From: Cerasibacillus quisquiliarum
GTDB lineage: Bacteria > Bacillota > Bacilli > Bacillales > Amphibacillaceae
Reading direction: 5' to 3'
Assembly: GCF_014202495.1 (NCBI RefSeq)
Contig: NZ_JACHHA010000002.1
Span: forward strand, 62,001-126,000
Length of the DNA: 64,000 bases
Under the pieces are notes generated by a model. It was not told the DNA's origin, made no database searches, and saw only the letters and a program-made list of their open reading frames with translations. The position numbers and the translations under genes were made by a program. Positions 7,608-16,574 of the stretch are shown here, piece by piece (the stretch's first letter is position 1; each line of letters opens with the position of its first letter).

Positions 7608-8774
7608 TTAACGAGCTTTCGACATATTTCCCAATGTACGTTTCAATAACGTTATAAATGATGCTTCTTTTATGTCTGATGCAACAATTAAAGGGGTTTT
7701 TGAAAGTTCTTGATTATTTGCTTTTACGGTTAACACACCGACTTGTTCTCCTTTTTTTAGAGGTAATGATAAATCTTGGTCAATCTCTATATATGTTTTT
7801 ATATTTTCATATGGTTTCTCCTTCTTATAAATCGTACGAACATTGTGCTCTGTTACAATTTGAATATGTTCTTTTTCTGCTTTCAATAATGGTACAGTCT
7901 TTATGACTTCCCCTTTATCAAATAATTGTTCAGTTTCATAATGATTAAACGCATAATCAAGCATTTCTGAAGTTGCATGATTTCGTTTTTTTACTGTATC
8001 AGCACCCATTACAACTGTAATCATTCTCATATCATTCTTTTTCGCAGTCGCCGTTAAACAATACTTTGCTTCACTTGTATAACCTGTCTTTAAACCATCG
8101 ACTCCTGGGTAAAATCTCACGAGTTTATTTGTATTAACGAGCCAGAATTCATTCTTCTTTCCTTTTCGTAGGTAGTCTTCATAGATTGATGTATATGTTG
8201 TAATATCATCATACTGTAGTAGTGCTTTAGCTATGATTGCCATATCATGTGCTGTACTATATTGTCCTTTCGCTGGTAATCCAGTAGCATTTTTAAACTG
8301 CGTGTTTTTAAGCTGTAATTCAATAGCCTTTTCGTTCATTCTATTCACAAAGTTTTGCTCACTACCACTGATCCGTTCAGCTAAAGCAACACTCGCATCA
8401 TTCCCTGAAGCAATTGCAACACTTTTAATTAAGTCTTCTACCGACATTTCTTCTCCAGCTTCTAGAAACACTTGTGATCCGCCCATAGATGATGCATTTT
8501 CACTGATACGTACCATTTCATTCTTTTTTAAGTTTCCTTTATCTATTTCTTCCATGACGATTAATAATGTCATGATTTTCACCATGCTAGCAGGTGGGAG
8601 TTTTTCATTTGCATTCTTTTCAAAAATAATTTTTCCCGTATCCTGTTCCATTAACATGGCTGACTTTGCATCAGCAGCAAGTTCTAATGACTGATTTTCT
8701 TCCTGGGCAAATACAGGTGTAATGATAGAAAAAATTAATAATAAACTGATAAACAAATATAATATTGTCCTCAT
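7608..8774 (-). CDS. dacF: D-alanyl-D-alanine carboxypeptidase DacF (PBP)
   Basis: A 388-residue class C low-molecular-weight penicillin-binding protein. It has a signal peptide (hydrophobic residues 4-22, cleavage near VFAQ), the catalytic SxxK (Ser63-Lys66 in PPASMVKIM), SGN (123-125) and KTG (229-231) motifs, and a C-terminal beta domain ending in an amphipathic tail. DacF trims the stem peptide of spore peptidoglycan and affects cross-linking. It lies upstream of spoIIAA on the same strand, as in B. subtilis, where readthrough from dacF into spoIIA occurs. GGAGGTAAGAGAAT precedes the ATG. Confidence 0.95.
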   Translation of the reverse strand: MRTILYLFISLLLIFSIITPVFAQEENQSLELAADAKSAMLMEQDTGKIIFEKNANEKLPPASMVKIMTLLIVMEEIDKGNLKKNEMVRISENASSMGGSQVFLEAGEEMSVEDLIKSVAIASGNDASVALAERISGSEQNFVNRMNEKAIELQLKNTQFKNATGLPAKGQYSTAHDMAIIAKALLQYDDITTYTSIYEDYLRKGKKNEFWLVNTNKLVRFYPGVDGLKTGYTSEAKYCLTATAKKNDMRMITVVMGADTVKKRNHATSEMLDYAFNHYETEQLFDKGEVIKTVPLLKAEKEHIQIVTEHNVRTIYKKEKPYENIKTYIEIDQDLSLPLKKGEQVGVLTVKANNQELSKTPLIVASDIKEASFITLLKRTLGNMSKAR

Positions 8775-8835
8775 ATTCTCTTACCTCCAGCAATCAATAT
8801 CATATATATCGTTGCCATTTTTTTGCTTTTTTAAA

Positions 8836-8861
8836 CAAAAAAACGCATGTTATACATGCGT
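8836..8861 (-). terminator. Terminator after pdp
   Basis: ACGCATGT / ACATGCGT is a perfect 8-bp stem with a 3-base loop directly after the pdp stop codon, followed on the minus strand by a run of seven T. It separates the nucleoside salvage operon from dacF. Confidence 0.88.
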
Positions 8862-10163
8862 CTACGAAATGATATTATGAATTAATCGTGGAGATGTCAC
8901 ATTGTCACCTGAGATTAGGATGCTCTCATAAATCTTAGGCTTTATATCTGATATATCTTCATGATTTGAATGTATAGTAACGAGTGTTTCACCTGCTTTA
9001 ACAGATTCTCCTATTTTCTTATGTAGAACGATTCCAACCGCTAAGTCAATAACATCGTCCTTCGTCTGTCGACCCGCGCCTAATGACATAGCTATTGTTC
9101 CGATATCATCGGCAATGATTTTAGAAACTGTTCCTGATTTTTTCGCTGGGACCTCTATTTTATATTTAGCTTGTGGTAAACGATCAGGGTCATCAACTAC
9201 TTGTGGATCTCCTCCTTGTGATTCAATAAATAGCTTAAACGTTTGTAAAGCTTTACCATTCTGAAGATTTTCTTCTAGTTTTTTTCTAGCTTCTTTTTCG
9301 GTTTGTACCACACCTGATAATACAACCATATAAGTACCTAATGTTAAACAAAGTTCTGTTAAATCTTTTGGCCCGTTTCCTTGTAATGTTTCAATCGCTT
9401 CTTTTACTTCAAGTGCATTTCCGACTGCATAACCAAGTGGTTGATTCATATCCGATATGACAGCAATAGTTTTTCGATTTGTTTTATTACCTATTGCTAC
9501 CATTGATTTAGCCAATTCCTCCGCTTCTGATGCTTGTTTCATGAACGCTCCTTGTCCAGTTTTTACATCTAAAACAATGGCGTCTGAACCGGCTGCTATT
9601 TTCTTACTCATTATTGAACTTGCAATAAGCGGAATGGAATTAACTGTAGCTGTGACATCTCTAAGGCTATAAATCTTTTTATCAGCGGGGGTTAAATTAC
9701 CTGTTTGCCCAATTACAGCCACTTTATTTTGATTCACCCGTTGAATAAATTCATCACGTGTAATTTCAATATGAAACCCTGGGATAGATTCCAGTTTATC
9801 TAAAGTTCCTCCCGTATGCCCTAAACCTCTTCCACTCATTTTCGCTACTGGAACTCCTAATGAAGCTACTAAAGGAGCTAAAATCAAGGTCGTCGTATCT
9901 CCTACGCCACCTGTTGAATGTTTATCCACTTTGACGCCTTCAATGGCTGATAAATCAATTGTATCCCCTGAGTCTACCATTGCTTTTGTTAAATAAGCTA
10001 GTTCTGTCTGATTCATTCCTTGAAAATAAATAGCCATTAAAAGCGCACTTACCTGATAATCAGGGATTGTTCCATTAGTATATCCTGAGATAAAATAACG
10101 AATTTCGTCCTCTGATAATATCAATCCATCACGTTTTTTTTCTATAATATCATACATTCTCAT
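8862..10163 (-). CDS. pdp: Pyrimidine-nucleoside phosphorylase
   Basis: The 433-residue enzyme phosphorolyses uridine, thymidine and deoxyuridine. It has the family signature near residues 110-126 ([17 protein letters not shown]), the phosphate-binding KHSTGGVGD (residues 82-90) and the K+-binding region. It is the third gene of deoB-punA-pdp; 12 bases separate it from punA. In B. subtilis pdp instead lies with dra and nupC, so its place here makes a compact phosphorylase-plus-mutase salvage unit. AAGGTG lies 6 bases before the ATG. Confidence 0.95.
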   Translation of the reverse strand: MRMYDIIEKKRDGLILSEDEIRYFISGYTNGTIPDYQVSALLMAIYFQGMNQTELAYLTKAMVDSGDTIDLSAIEGVKVDKHSTGGVGDTTTLILAPLVASLGVPVAKMSGRGLGHTGGTLDKLESIPGFHIEITRDEFIQRVNQNKVAVIGQTGNLTPADKKIYSLRDVTATVNSIPLIASSIMSKKIAAGSDAIVLDVKTGQGAFMKQASEAEELAKSMVAIGNKTNRKTIAVISDMNQPLGYAVGNALEVKEAIETLQGNGPKDLTELCLTLGTYMVVLSGVVQTEKEARKKLEENLQNGKALQTFKLFIESQGGDPQVVDDPDRLPQAKYKIEVPAKKSGTVSKIIADDIGTIAMSLGAGRQTKDDVIDLAVGIVLHKKIGESVKAGETLVTIHSNHEDISDIKPKIYESILISGDNVTSPRLIHNIIS

Positions 10164-10175
10164 ATGTGATCACCT

Positions 10176-11000
10176 TCATTTATTCGGTAAGTGTTTTAAT
10201 ATTTCTTTTACAAATTTGAGAAAATCTTCCTTAACCTTCTCTGTCGTCTCAATGACTTCATCATGTGTTAAAGGTTGATTTAAAATACCTGCTGCCATAT
10301 TTGATATACATGAAATGCCTAAGACACGAAGTGATGCATGATTAGCTACAATGACTTCTGGTACAGTTGACATGCCTACTGCATCTGCACCTAATGTTCT
10401 GAGCATTTTCACTTCAACAGGAGTTTCATAGACGGGACCTTGATTGGCTACATAAACACCTTCTTTAACAAGAAGACCGATTGATTCAGCACAACTTCTT
10501 GCGATATCAATATATTGCCGATCATAAGCCGAGGATAAATCAGGGAATCGTGGTCCTAATTGTTCATCATTCGGCCCAATGAGTGGGTTTATCCCCATAT
10601 TATTTATATGATCTGTTATAATCATCAAGTCTCCTGGGCGAAATGCTTCGTTAATGCCACCTGCGGCATTTGTTACAATAAGAGATTCAATACCTAATTC
10701 TTTCATTACTCGTATCGGGAAAGTGACTTGCTGCATCGTATATCCTTCATAATAATGAAAACGCCCTTGCATAGCTACGACATGCTTTCCTTGTAGTGTT
10801 CCTATCACAAGGCGACCCTCATGTCCACCTACAGTAGAGCTTGGAAAATGAGGAATATCCTCATAATTAATCATAACTGGTTGTTCAATCTCATCTGCCA
10901 AAACACCTAATCCTGAACCTAATACGAGACCTATAGATGGCTTTGTATCTATTTGTTTTTCTATAAATGCACTCGCTTCTTTAATTAAATTTAAGTCCAT
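10176..11000 (-). CDS. punA: Purine-nucleoside phosphorylase (trimeric type)
   Basis: A 274-residue member of the trimeric PNP family (PupG/PunA in Bacillus). Visible motifs are GLVLGSGLGVLADE at the N-terminus, the phosphate loop around FPSSTVGGHEGRLV, GRFHYYEGY, and the C-terminal NMAAGI. It releases guanine and hypoxanthine from nucleosides and gives (deoxy)ribose-1-phosphate, which DeoB converts to the 5-phosphate. It is 4 bases downstream of deoB and clearly cotranscribed with it. Confidence 0.95.
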   Translation of the reverse strand: MDLNLIKEASAFIEKQIDTKPSIGLVLGSGLGVLADEIEQPVMINYEDIPHFPSSTVGGHEGRLVIGTLQGKHVVAMQGRFHYYEGYTMQQVTFPIRVMKELGIESLIVTNAAGGINEAFRPGDLMIITDHINNMGINPLIGPNDEQLGPRFPDLSSAYDRQYIDIARSCAESIGLLVKEGVYVANQGPVYETPVEVKMLRTLGADAVGMSTVPEVIVANHASLRVLGISCISNMAAGILNQPLTHDEVIETTEKVKEDFLKFVKEILKHLPNK

Positions 11001-11004
11001 TTAA

Positions 11005-12189
11005 TCACTCCTCTAATACATATTTTAAAAAGCTTTTCCCGTATTTTGGAAGACTAACATTAAAATTATCAGCAATAGTCGCGCCGATGTCGGCAAATGT
11101 TTCTCTAATAGGAAGTGCTTTTCCTTTAGTTATATCACGATGATAAACAATAAGTGGCACGTATTCTCGCGTATGATCTGTCCCATGATGTGTTGGATCA
11201 TTTCCATGGTCAGCTGTTATGATTAATAAATCATCTGATGTTAATTTATTGAGAACTTTAATGATTTGGCGATCATATGCTTCAAGTGCTTTTCCATACC
11301 CGATTGGATCACGACGGTGACCGTATTTCGCATCAAAGTCAACTAAATTTAAAAAACATAATCCATGAAAATCTCGATCAACTGTTTCTATAAGTTTTAT
11401 CATTCCATCATCATTACTCTTCGTTCTAATCGCTTCTGTAATGCCTTCACCATCATAGATATCTGATATTTTTCCAAGAGCAATGACATCATAATTATTG
11501 TCTTTTAATTCATTCATCACAGTACGTCCAAACGGTTTTAATGCATAATCATGACGATTAGCTGTACGTGTAAAATTGCCAATTTCTCCGATAAAAGGTC
11601 TAGCAATGACACGTCCCACCATATATTTTTCATCCAATGTTAATTCTCGAGCTATTTCACAAATACGATACAATTCTTCTAAAGGGACAACTTCCTCATG
11701 AGCCGCTATTTGCAATACACTATCCGCTGAAGTATATACAATGATGGCACCTGATTCAATATGTTCTTTTCCCAATTCTTCAATAATAGCTGTTCCTGAT
11801 GCAGGTTTATTACCGATGACTTTTCTTCCTGTCTTTTCCTCCAATTGAGCAATTAATTCGTTCGGAAATCCGTTCGGAAATGTGCGAAACGGTTGCTCAA
11901 TATGTAAACCCATAATTTCCCAATGACCTGTCATTGTATCTTTACCAACAGATGCTTCTTGCATTTTTGTATAATGAGCTTGTGCTTGTTCGACAGATGC
12001 AATTCCTTTTATAGGCCGTATATTGCCAAAACCCAACTTTTCCATATGGGGCATATGTAATCCGCCCATCTCTTCAGCAATATGGCCAATTGTATCTGCA
12101 CCTTTATCACCATATTGTTCAGCATCTGGAGCTTCACCAAAACCAACTGAATCGAGTACAATGAGAAAGATTCGTTTAAATGTTTTCAT
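11005..12189 (-). CDS. deoB: Phosphopentomutase
   Basis: DeoB (394 aa, drm in B. subtilis) is a manganese phosphomutase of the alkaline phosphatase superfamily that interconverts ribose-1- and ribose-5-phosphate and the deoxy forms. The N-terminal metal and nucleophile region ([12 protein letters not shown], then [10 protein letters not shown]) and C-terminal [19 protein letters not shown] with metal-binding Asp/His are present. The start at 12187-12189 has AGGAGG 9 bases upstream; a TTG three codons earlier abuts the same site. It is the first gene of the salvage operon and has a palindromic operator candidate over its promoter. Confidence 0.95.
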   Translation of the reverse strand: MKTFKRIFLIVLDSVGFGEAPDAEQYGDKGADTIGHIAEEMGGLHMPHMEKLGFGNIRPIKGIASVEQAQAHYTKMQEASVGKDTMTGHWEIMGLHIEQPFRTFPNGFPNELIAQLEEKTGRKVIGNKPASGTAIIEELGKEHIESGAIIVYTSADSVLQIAAHEEVVPLEELYRICEIARELTLDEKYMVGRVIARPFIGEIGNFTRTANRHDYALKPFGRTVMNELKDNNYDVIALGKISDIYDGEGITEAIRTKSNDDGMIKLIETVDRDFHGLCFLNLVDFDAKYGHRRDPIGYGKALEAYDRQIIKVLNKLTSDDLLIITADHGNDPTHHGTDHTREYVPLIVYHRDITKGKALPIRETFADIGATIADNFNVSLPKYGKSFLKYVLEE

Positions 12190-12214
12190 AATTGTCAACC
12201 TCCTAATATATAAT

Positions 12215-12242
12215 TATAGTTGTATGATGTCAGACAACTATA
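12215..12242 (-). promoter_or_regulatory. Palindromic operator candidate at the deoB promoter
   Basis: A 28-bp near-perfect palindrome with outer arms TATAGTTGT / ACAACTATA and inner TGA/TCA; 12 of 13 positions per half are symmetric. It overlaps a minus-strand TATAAT (positions 12213-12218) 24 bases before the deoB start. The layout fits repression by a dimeric regulator such as a GntR/FadR-type protein. It also lies just after the xerD stop codon and could act as a weak hairpin, but it has no following T run. Confidence 0.55.
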
Positions 12243-12252
12243 ACACAAAGAT

Positions 12253-13146
12253 TTAAGCACGTGGATGATATTGTTCATACACTTCTTTCATCCGCGTCCT
12301 TGTTACATGTGTATAGATTTCTGTTGTTGAAATATCTTCATGACCAAGCATCTCCTGAACAGCCCTTAAATCGGCTCCATTCTCCAATAAATGTGTTGCA
12401 AATGAATGGCGTAACATATGTGGTGAGATTCTTTTCTTTATACCAACTTGTTGTGCTAGTTGTTTCATAATTTTCCAAAAGCCTTGTCTTGTTAATGGGC
12501 GACCATGATGATTTAGAAATAAGGTGTTTTCAGATTGATTTTGCTTGATTAACTTAGGTCTTGCTTGATCAAGATAATCGTTAACTGCTTGTAAAGCGAT
12601 ATCCCCAACAGGTATAATACGTTCCTTTGATCCTTTACCTATACAACGAACAAAGCCCATCGTTCGATGAAAGTCACTCTGCTTTAATTCGATTAATTCA
12701 GTTACACGTAATCCTGTAGCATAAAGCAATTCAATCATCGCTTTATTTCTCATATCTAACGATGTTTTAACGTTAATGGACAAAAGTTTTTCGACTTCAG
12801 ATGTAGATAACACATTCGGCAATTTACGCGATTTCTTTGGTATATTAATATGTTCACTTATATCTATCTTTACGATACCGTCCTGATATAAAAAGCGATG
12901 GAACATCCGTAAAGAGGATATATTTCTCGCTATCGTTGTTGTCGCCTTACCACTTTCTTTTAGTAAATTTAAAAACTGCATCAAATCAAGTCTTGAAACA
13001 TCAATCCACTTCGATTTCTTTCTTTCCTTCTCTATAAATTCACAATAAGATCTCAAATCTAGCTCATAAGCACTTAATGTATTGGATGCTAGTCCTTTTT
13101 CAACTTGTAGATAATGTAAAAAATCATCAATCGCATGTTGTAACAT
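12253..13146 (-). CDS. xerD: Tyrosine recombinase XerD
   Basis: A 297-residue site-specific recombinase (RipX in B. subtilis) that with XerC resolves chromosome dimers at dif. The N-terminal SAM-like domain (YLQVEKGLASNTLSAYE) and C-terminal catalytic domain are complete; catalytic residues are seen in ATGLRVTEL (Arg), GKGSKER (Lys), HMLRHSFATHLL (His-x-x-Arg), LGHEDISTT (His) and IYTHV (Tyr). The ATG at 13144-13146 has GGGG 9 bases upstream; a TTG in the ribosome binding site would add five residues. It lies downstream of fur and yqzK, as in B. subtilis. Confidence 0.95.
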   Translation of the reverse strand: MLQHAIDDFLHYLQVEKGLASNTLSAYELDLRSYCEFIEKERKKSKWIDVSRLDLMQFLNLLKESGKATTTIARNISSLRMFHRFLYQDGIVKIDISEHINIPKKSRKLPNVLSTSEVEKLLSINVKTSLDMRNKAMIELLYATGLRVTELIELKQSDFHRTMGFVRCIGKGSKERIIPVGDIALQAVNDYLDQARPKLIKQNQSENTLFLNHHGRPLTRQGFWKIMKQLAQQVGIKKRISPHMLRHSFATHLLENGADLRAVQEMLGHEDISTTEIYTHVTRTRMKEVYEQYHPRA

Positions 13147-13150
13147 TTGT

Positions 13151-13351
13151 TTATTCCCCAAATCTAAAGAATAATCGAAAACGATTCATATCATCGTTAT
13201 GAAACACTTTAATAGCAGGACCTTCAGGTGGTTCATAACGATGGAACTGTTCATATTCTAAATGCATAAAACGGAGTCCAAAATAAAATAGAAGCGTACA
13301 CGCGATAAAAATAATAAAAACTTTTAATGTGCGCCAAACCATTCTCTTCAT
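13151..13351 (-). CDS. yqzK: YqzK/DUF4227 small membrane protein, 66 aa
   Basis: A 66-residue protein with one N-terminal membrane helix (about residues 9-28, FIIFIACTLLFYFGL) and a conserved extracytoplasmic tail containing YRYEPP-like HRYEPPEGPA and ending FRLFFRFGE. It matches the DUF4227/YqzK family, which occurs between fur and xerD in Bacillaceae. Its role is unknown. It is separated from xerD by 4 bases and likely cotranscribed. Confidence 0.85.
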   Translation of the reverse strand: MKRMVWRTLKVFIIFIACTLLFYFGLRFMHLEYEQFHRYEPPEGPAIKVFHNDDMNRFRLFFRFGE

Positions 13352-13441
13352 CTAGCATACCCACTTTCTTACTTAACTTGTTAAAAGATATGCCAAAATA
13401 AAGAGATTTTATACATGTTATGGGTTAAAAGTGAGTATAAA

Positions 13442-13909
13442 CTACTTTGTCATTCGTGATTTTTTCAATTTTGCTTGTTGACACTTTTTACATACTCCAT
13501 GAAATGTTAAACGATGATCTTGTACTTGAAATCCCCATTCTTCTTCTACTTTCTTTTCAACATCAACTAATAGATTCTCGAATATTTCTTGAATCGATCC
13601 ACACTCTACACATACGAGATGATGATGAAAATGTTCTAGTCCTTCTTGACGCAAGTCATATCTTGAAACACCATCACCAAAGTTTATCTTCTCAACGATT
13701 TGCAATTCTAATAAAAGCTCTAAAGTCCGATAGACGGTTGCCAAGCCTATTTCGGGAGCTTTTTCTTTCACTAATAAATAAATATCTTCTGCACTTAAAT
13801 GATCCTCTTCACGCTCTAACAAAACTTTAACTGTCGCTTCGCGTTGTGGAGTTAATTTATAGCTTTGTGCATGAAGTTGTTTTTTTATCCGATCTAGACG
13901 ATGTTCCAT
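13442..13909 (-). CDS. fur: Ferric uptake regulator Fur
   Basis: A 155-residue Fur-family repressor. The winged helix (YKLTPQREATVKVLL, EIGLATVYRTLELL) and metal sites (HFHHHLVCVECG, and the second C-x-x-C in CKKC near residue 141) are intact. Sequence is closest to B. subtilis Fur, not PerR or Zur, particularly NFGDGVSRYDLR and the DHRLTFHGVC segment. GAGGAGGGAAGCTC precedes the ATG. Upstream is spoIIM, downstream yqzK, the standard order. Represses iron acquisition genes when Fe2+ is replete. Confidence 0.95.
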   Translation of the reverse strand: MEHRLDRIKKQLHAQSYKLTPQREATVKVLLEREEDHLSAEDIYLLVKEKAPEIGLATVYRTLELLLELQIVEKINFGDGVSRYDLRQEGLEHFHHHLVCVECGSIQEIFENLLVDVEKKVEEEWGFQVQDHRLTFHGVCKKCQQAKLKKSRMTK

Positions 13910-14019
13910 GAGCTTCCCTCCTCATATCCCATCTTTATTATATGCACACAAAAAAATCATGTCAAAGTATAATCGATTTTATATAAAACTTATTTTAACA
14001 ATATGAAGGTCTCTATGCT

Positions 14020-14661
14020 TTACTTTGATGTATAATAAGTTTTAATCAAAGATTGCATCGCCTCATTTGTAATAAAAGCTTCAATTGTTGCAGCGAGGAA
14101 CGAAATGACGATTAAAAAAAGAAAAACAACTAAATATTGGGCAAAAGGTCTGAAAATCGGTTGCGAGAATTTTCGTGAGATGAGCTTATTAAATAAGGTT
14201 AATGAGAAAATCATCGACAGACTCCCAGCAATTAAATAAATCGGTATGATTAATAGATTTTGTGGTGCAACAGCTATACTTGCAATCAAAAAACCTTTCA
14301 TACCAAGTTGATTCACAAGAAATCCAACCGTAAACCCAACGACTAATCCTTTTAAAAACAGCAGAATCCAAACAAGTGGTAATCCTATGATGGATAGACC
14401 TAGGATAAATATAAAAATGAGATATTTAACATGATAGGCAAAACTACTTTTTAATATATCGATTCGATTTAAAAAATCTTCTGTAGCTAATTGGCCGAAA
14501 AATTTTTCTAAATAAAAAAAGAGGTCTTGTTTTTGCACAAAATGCATGCTATTTACGATAAACGCACCGAATATAATGCCAGTTAAAAACAAAATGATTG
14601 TAAATACATACGTTGTCGCATGTTCTTTAAAATGAGTCCAAATAGCTTTTTGCGTATACAT
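14020..14661 (-). CDS. spoIIM: Stage II sporulation protein M
   Basis: A 213-residue membrane protein with five hydrophobic segments and conserved SpoIIM stretches GIIFGAFIVNS, FFGQLA, GLPLVWILLFLKGLVVGFTVGF and PQNLLIIPIY. SpoIIM forms the DMP complex with SpoIID and SpoIIP, which hydrolyses septal peptidoglycan and drives engulfment of the forespore. GGAGGG lies 5 bases before the ATG. Made in the mother cell under sigma-E in B. subtilis; a partial sigma-E match lies about 60 bases upstream. Confidence 0.93.
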   Translation of the reverse strand: MYTQKAIWTHFKEHATTYVFTIILFLTGIIFGAFIVNSMHFVQKQDLFFYLEKFFGQLATEDFLNRIDILKSSFAYHVKYLIFIFILGLSIIGLPLVWILLFLKGLVVGFTVGFLVNQLGMKGFLIASIAVAPQNLLIIPIYLIAGSLSMIFSLTLFNKLISRKFSQPIFRPFAQYLVVFLFLIVISFLAATIEAFITNEAMQSLIKTYYTSK

Positions 14662-14720
14662 TGATACCCTCCATTTCTCTAACCTTTTATATGATTAATC
14701 TATGAAGGATATCTAGTAAA

Positions 14721-14747
14721 CATGTATGAAACAAGAGATTTATATTT
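14721..14747 (-). promoter_or_regulatory. Possible sigma-E promoter of spoIIM
   Basis: On the minus strand CATACATG (14721-14728) agrees at 6 of 8 positions with the sigma-E -10 consensus CATACAMT, with AAATATA (14741-14747) 12 bases upstream resembling KMATATT. Spacing is short and the match is imperfect, so this is tentative. Confidence 0.3.
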
Positions 14748-15916
14748 TATTTCTTAACTTGTCCATACTTGCCCCCGCCACCAGGAATAATATCAAGTTT
14801 CCCTTCTCGCATTTGAATGATTAGTTTAGCTAAACGTTCAGAAATGACCTGAGTTAATTGCTCGTATGGTACGTAATGGAGAATATTCATTTCTGTATTG
14901 AAATAAGTTAATAAACGCTCGTATGTTTTTGGACCTAGCTCTGGGAGAAATTCTAATGGGATTTGATACAAATAAGGTGGACGTTTTAAGCACACGGTAT
15001 CCGCTTGACCAATTTCTGTTATACGGTCTTTTACCCCTTTAATGATTTTCTTACTGCCACAATGGACACATTGATTAACGCTTGGTTCATTCTGCTGCAT
15101 ACAGTCTTGACAAACTGTCGTATAATATTTGCCAAGCATTGGATTCATACCGAAATTCCTTATCCACTTTCTACCGCCTTCTTGCTTAAGTGCAAGCGAA
15201 AACTCTTTAAACGATGGCTCTTTTATAGCGATTTGTTGATATTCTCGAGCTATTTTCTTTAATGAATGGGCATCAGAATTCGTTAAAAACGTATACGCAT
15301 GAAGTTCTTTTATTTGATCCGCCATCGTTGTATCGGAACTTAGTCCTAGTTCAATACCATCAATTAATTTAGGATCTAATACTTCTTGTAAAGATGTAAC
15401 CACCCCTTTGCCATATAAGCTTTTAAAAGGCGTAAACACATGTGCTGGAATAAAAAGACCTGCTAACTCTTTCACCTTTTGTTGCAGTTCTTTTGCCGAA
15501 CCGTAAAAACGTTGTGAGCTTAATGAAATATTGGTCATACGCGTTTTTAACCAATTTGAAAACATTTCCATCGATTTAACAGTAGGAACAAAACATAGGA
15601 CATGAAGCGGACCTTGACAATTTTTATCATATACTTCGATCTCAGATCCTAATAATACCGTCACTTTTTCAAAACGAATGCCTCCATCCAATAATTCTAC
15701 TGCAAGATCTGCTTCTAAAAGCTCTTTTAATTCACGTATAACATTTGGCGCATGAGCATCTATTATACCTATTAAATCAATGCCTTTCCGACGACTAGAC
15801 TCTTTTAATATATTTGTTAACGTTAATTGCTTCGAAGCTGTGATTTTAACAGGTTGATTCATATTATCGCGCCCGATATGGATATGCATATCAGCAAAAT
15901 ATGTTCGTAAAGTCAT
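14747..15916 (-). CDS. yqxK: EndoQ-like PHP-domain endonuclease (YqxK)
   Basis: The 389-residue protein starts with a PHP phosphoesterase domain carrying metal ligands in ADMHIHIG, IDAHAPN, GSEIEVYD, PAHVFTP and NSDAHS. A zinc ribbon follows (CQDC and CVHC, about residues 278-296) and then a C-terminal segment with the helix-hairpin-helix-like LPELGPKTYERLL. This is the layout of endonuclease Q, which nicks 5' of deaminated bases such as dU and hypoxanthine. In B. subtilis the equivalent gene sits between nudF and spoIIM, as here. It overlaps nudF by 4 bases. Role in deaminated-base repair is inferred from family. Confidence 0.8.
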   Translation of the reverse strand: MTLRTYFADMHIHIGRDNMNQPVKITASKQLTLTNILKESSRRKGIDLIGIIDAHAPNVIRELKELLEADLAVELLDGGIRFEKVTVLLGSEIEVYDKNCQGPLHVLCFVPTVKSMEMFSNWLKTRMTNISLSSQRFYGSAKELQQKVKELAGLFIPAHVFTPFKSLYGKGVVTSLQEVLDPKLIDGIELGLSSDTTMADQIKELHAYTFLTNSDAHSLKKIAREYQQIAIKEPSFKEFSLALKQEGGRKWIRNFGMNPMLGKYYTTVCQDCMQQNEPSVNQCVHCGSKKIIKGVKDRITEIGQADTVCLKRPPYLYQIPLEFLPELGPKTYERLLTYFNTEMNILHYVPYEQLTQVISERLAKLIIQMREGKLDIIPGGGGKYGQVKK

Positions 15917-16461
15917 TTTAATAGCCCCGATGATTCAAGGTATAAAACAGCGTAATTTGTTTTAGCATCATGAATGCGTTCATCTTTTACATATTTTTTC
16001 GCTTCATCGAGCGTCAGCTCAATGACTTCGACGAATTCGTCCTCATCGCCTTTGGGTGGATCTTCTAAACGGACAAGATCTTTTGCTAAATAGATGTAAA
16101 TTAATTCATCTGCAAAACCTGGCGATGTATAAAATGATGTTACCAATGTTAATTCTTTCGTTGTATAACCCGTCTCTTCTTCTAGTTCACGACGAGCTGT
16201 CGTAAGAGGCTCTTCGTTTCTCTCTAACTTTCCCGCTGGTATTTCGACCAATGATTTTTCTAGTGGTTTTCGATACTGTTCAACAAAGACGATTTTTTTA
16301 TCCGGTGTGACAGCAATAACGGCTACTGCTCCTGGATGTTTAATTATTTCACGTTTTGAATATTGGCCATTCGGTAATTCGACATCGTCCACTTGTAATT
16401 GGACGACTTTTCCTTGAAATATATGTTCAGTTTTAATTGTTTTTTCTTCAAATTTACGCAT
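15913..16461 (-). CDS. nudF: ADP-ribose pyrophosphatase (Nudix)
   Basis: A 182-residue Nudix hydrolase. The Nudix box runs from the Gly of AGKLERNEEP to the Gly of RRELEEETGY and has all catalytic Glu residues. The N-terminal HIFQGKVVQLQVDDVELPNG and the later SFYTSPGF segment place it with NudF/YqkG, which cleaves ADP-ribose to AMP and ribose-5-phosphate. It is translationally coupled to the EndoQ-like gene and diverges from the aldo/keto reductase gene. Confidence 0.93.
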   Translation of the reverse strand: MRKFEEKTIKTEHIFQGKVVQLQVDDVELPNGQYSKREIIKHPGAVAVIAVTPDKKIVFVEQYRKPLEKSLVEIPAGKLERNEEPLTTARRELEEETGYTTKELTLVTSFYTSPGFADELIYIYLAKDLVRLEDPPKGDEDEFVEVIELTLDEAKKYVKDERIHDAKTNYAVLYLESSGLLK

Positions 16462-16574
16462 CTTGTCACCTCTAACTATAGTTTAACCAATCCACTTAAT
16501 TGTAACATACACTTGCCTTTTAAATGAACGATTCATAAAATAGAAGGAGTTACCATTTGAGGAGGGTGTTATTT

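Noticed and set aside
16557-16574. Upstream TTG start for yqkF
   Set aside because: It has a fair ribosome binding site, but the added residues do not match the conserved YqkF N-terminus; kept as an alternative in the entry.
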